Shown here piece after piece: positions 51,719-51,873 of a stretch of 51,873 nt of DNA. The translations under genes were made by a program, and so were the position numbers. Every line of letters starts with the position of its first letter. The first letter of the stretch is position 1. Source of the stretch: Oscillospiraceae bacterium (GTDB lineage Bacteria > Bacillota > Clostridia > Oscillospirales > Acutalibacteraceae); contig SVPU01000011.1 in assembly GCA_015065685.1 (NCBI GenBank), forward strand, positions 1-51,873, given 5' to 3'. Below the pieces are notes generated by a model, which saw nothing but the letters and a program-made list of their open reading frames with translations, was not told the DNA's origin and did not search any database.

Positions 51719-51873
51719 TGCGGAGCATTGTATATCATCAATTCCGCAAGGAATTGCATATCATCAAAACGAAGTTTTGTATATCATCATTGCGAAAGTA
51801 TTTTTGATACACACCTAAAGGTGTGATGAGATACAAAGGCGGTGCGCCGCCTTTGATGATATTCACGCTGACG
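51715..51873. repeat. Hairpin array C with TATATCATCA spacer word (runs off the window)
   Basis: Hairpins CAATGC-GGA-GCATTG, AATTCC-GCAA-GGAATT, AAAAC-GAA-GTTTT, CACACC-TAAA-GGTGTG and AAAGGCGG/CCGCCTTT are separated by (G/A)TATCATCA words. The last word is reversed (TGATGATAT). The array continues beyond the window. Confidence 0.82.

Noticed and set aside
50586-51873. CRISPR array
   Set aside because: The regular words are only 7-10 bp and the intervals are themselves palindromes of 12-20 bp, not unique spacers; no cas genes are present.

Overview
The window reads as a chromosomal contig from a low-to-moderate GC Gram-positive anaerobe of the Clostridia, most like gut Oscillospirales/Ruminococcaceae. 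The signs are strong AGGAGG-type ribosome binding sites, GTG and TTG starts, a pyruvate formate-lyase pair, methylglyoxal synthase, an Ldh2/malic enzyme pair, a Feo system with a Cys-rich accessory peptide, and secreted proteins with Cys-x2-Cys repeats of a kind common in gut clostridia. The taxonomic call is inference; no rRNA gene is present.

Layout. 1-6.8 kb: a GtrA-like membrane protein, then two secreted proteins (one with an endonuclease I domain) that share a duplicated C-terminal module of about 290 residues. Each is followed, 32-33 nt after its stop, by a 38-residue micropeptide gene (30 of 38 residues identical between the two) and a terminator. This duplicated secreted-protein/micropeptide cassette is the best candidate for an undescribed system. 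6.9-11.2 kb: carbohydrate-related genes, including a 5'-truncated CE15 esterase next to a hairpin array and tRNA-Leu(GAG). 11.3-17 kb: a lipoprotein, the ACT/UPF0210 pair, and pflB-pflA. 17-19.5 kb: a restriction-modification operon whose first methyltransferase carries an N-terminal HTH, with a palindrome inside the promoter spacer. 19.6-33.7 kb: a long minus-strand housekeeping run, polA - (LMW phosphatase/RimI fusion) - tsaD - lipid kinase - mreBCD - mrdA - minD - mgsA - hisS - aspS. 33.8-42.2 kb: GH36 alpha-galactosidase, a ClC transporter, a split ThrE exporter and small membrane proteins, with several miniature elements between and inside genes. 42.4-46.2 kb: an XRE repressor divergent from a small membrane protein with paired operators, then an SGNH-like hydrolase flanked by a direct repeat of the malic enzyme 3' end, then malic enzyme and Ldh2. 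46.4-49 kb: feoA-feoB-Cys-rich peptide under DtxR-type boxes. 49.2-51.9 kb: three genes, each driven by a near-identical promoter sitting at the edge of a hairpin-rich repeat.

The most striking non-coding content is repetitive. (i) A 200-bp element occurs twice in inverted orientation. One copy has split a DUF3267 gene at a TA dinucleotide. Between copies, hairpin loops are inverted and one stem shows a compensatory change. (ii) Arrays of short hairpins are separated by a fixed word. Most hairpins have a C-G closing pair around GNA or GNNA loops, the rule for unusually stable single-stranded DNA mini-hairpins, and three arrays end in an outward TTGATT-N17-TATA(C/A)(T/C) promoter. (iii) A 311-bp element with 36-bp terminal inverted repeats fills the whole gap between two converging genes. 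Small-site coordinates were counted by hand and may be off by one or two bases.
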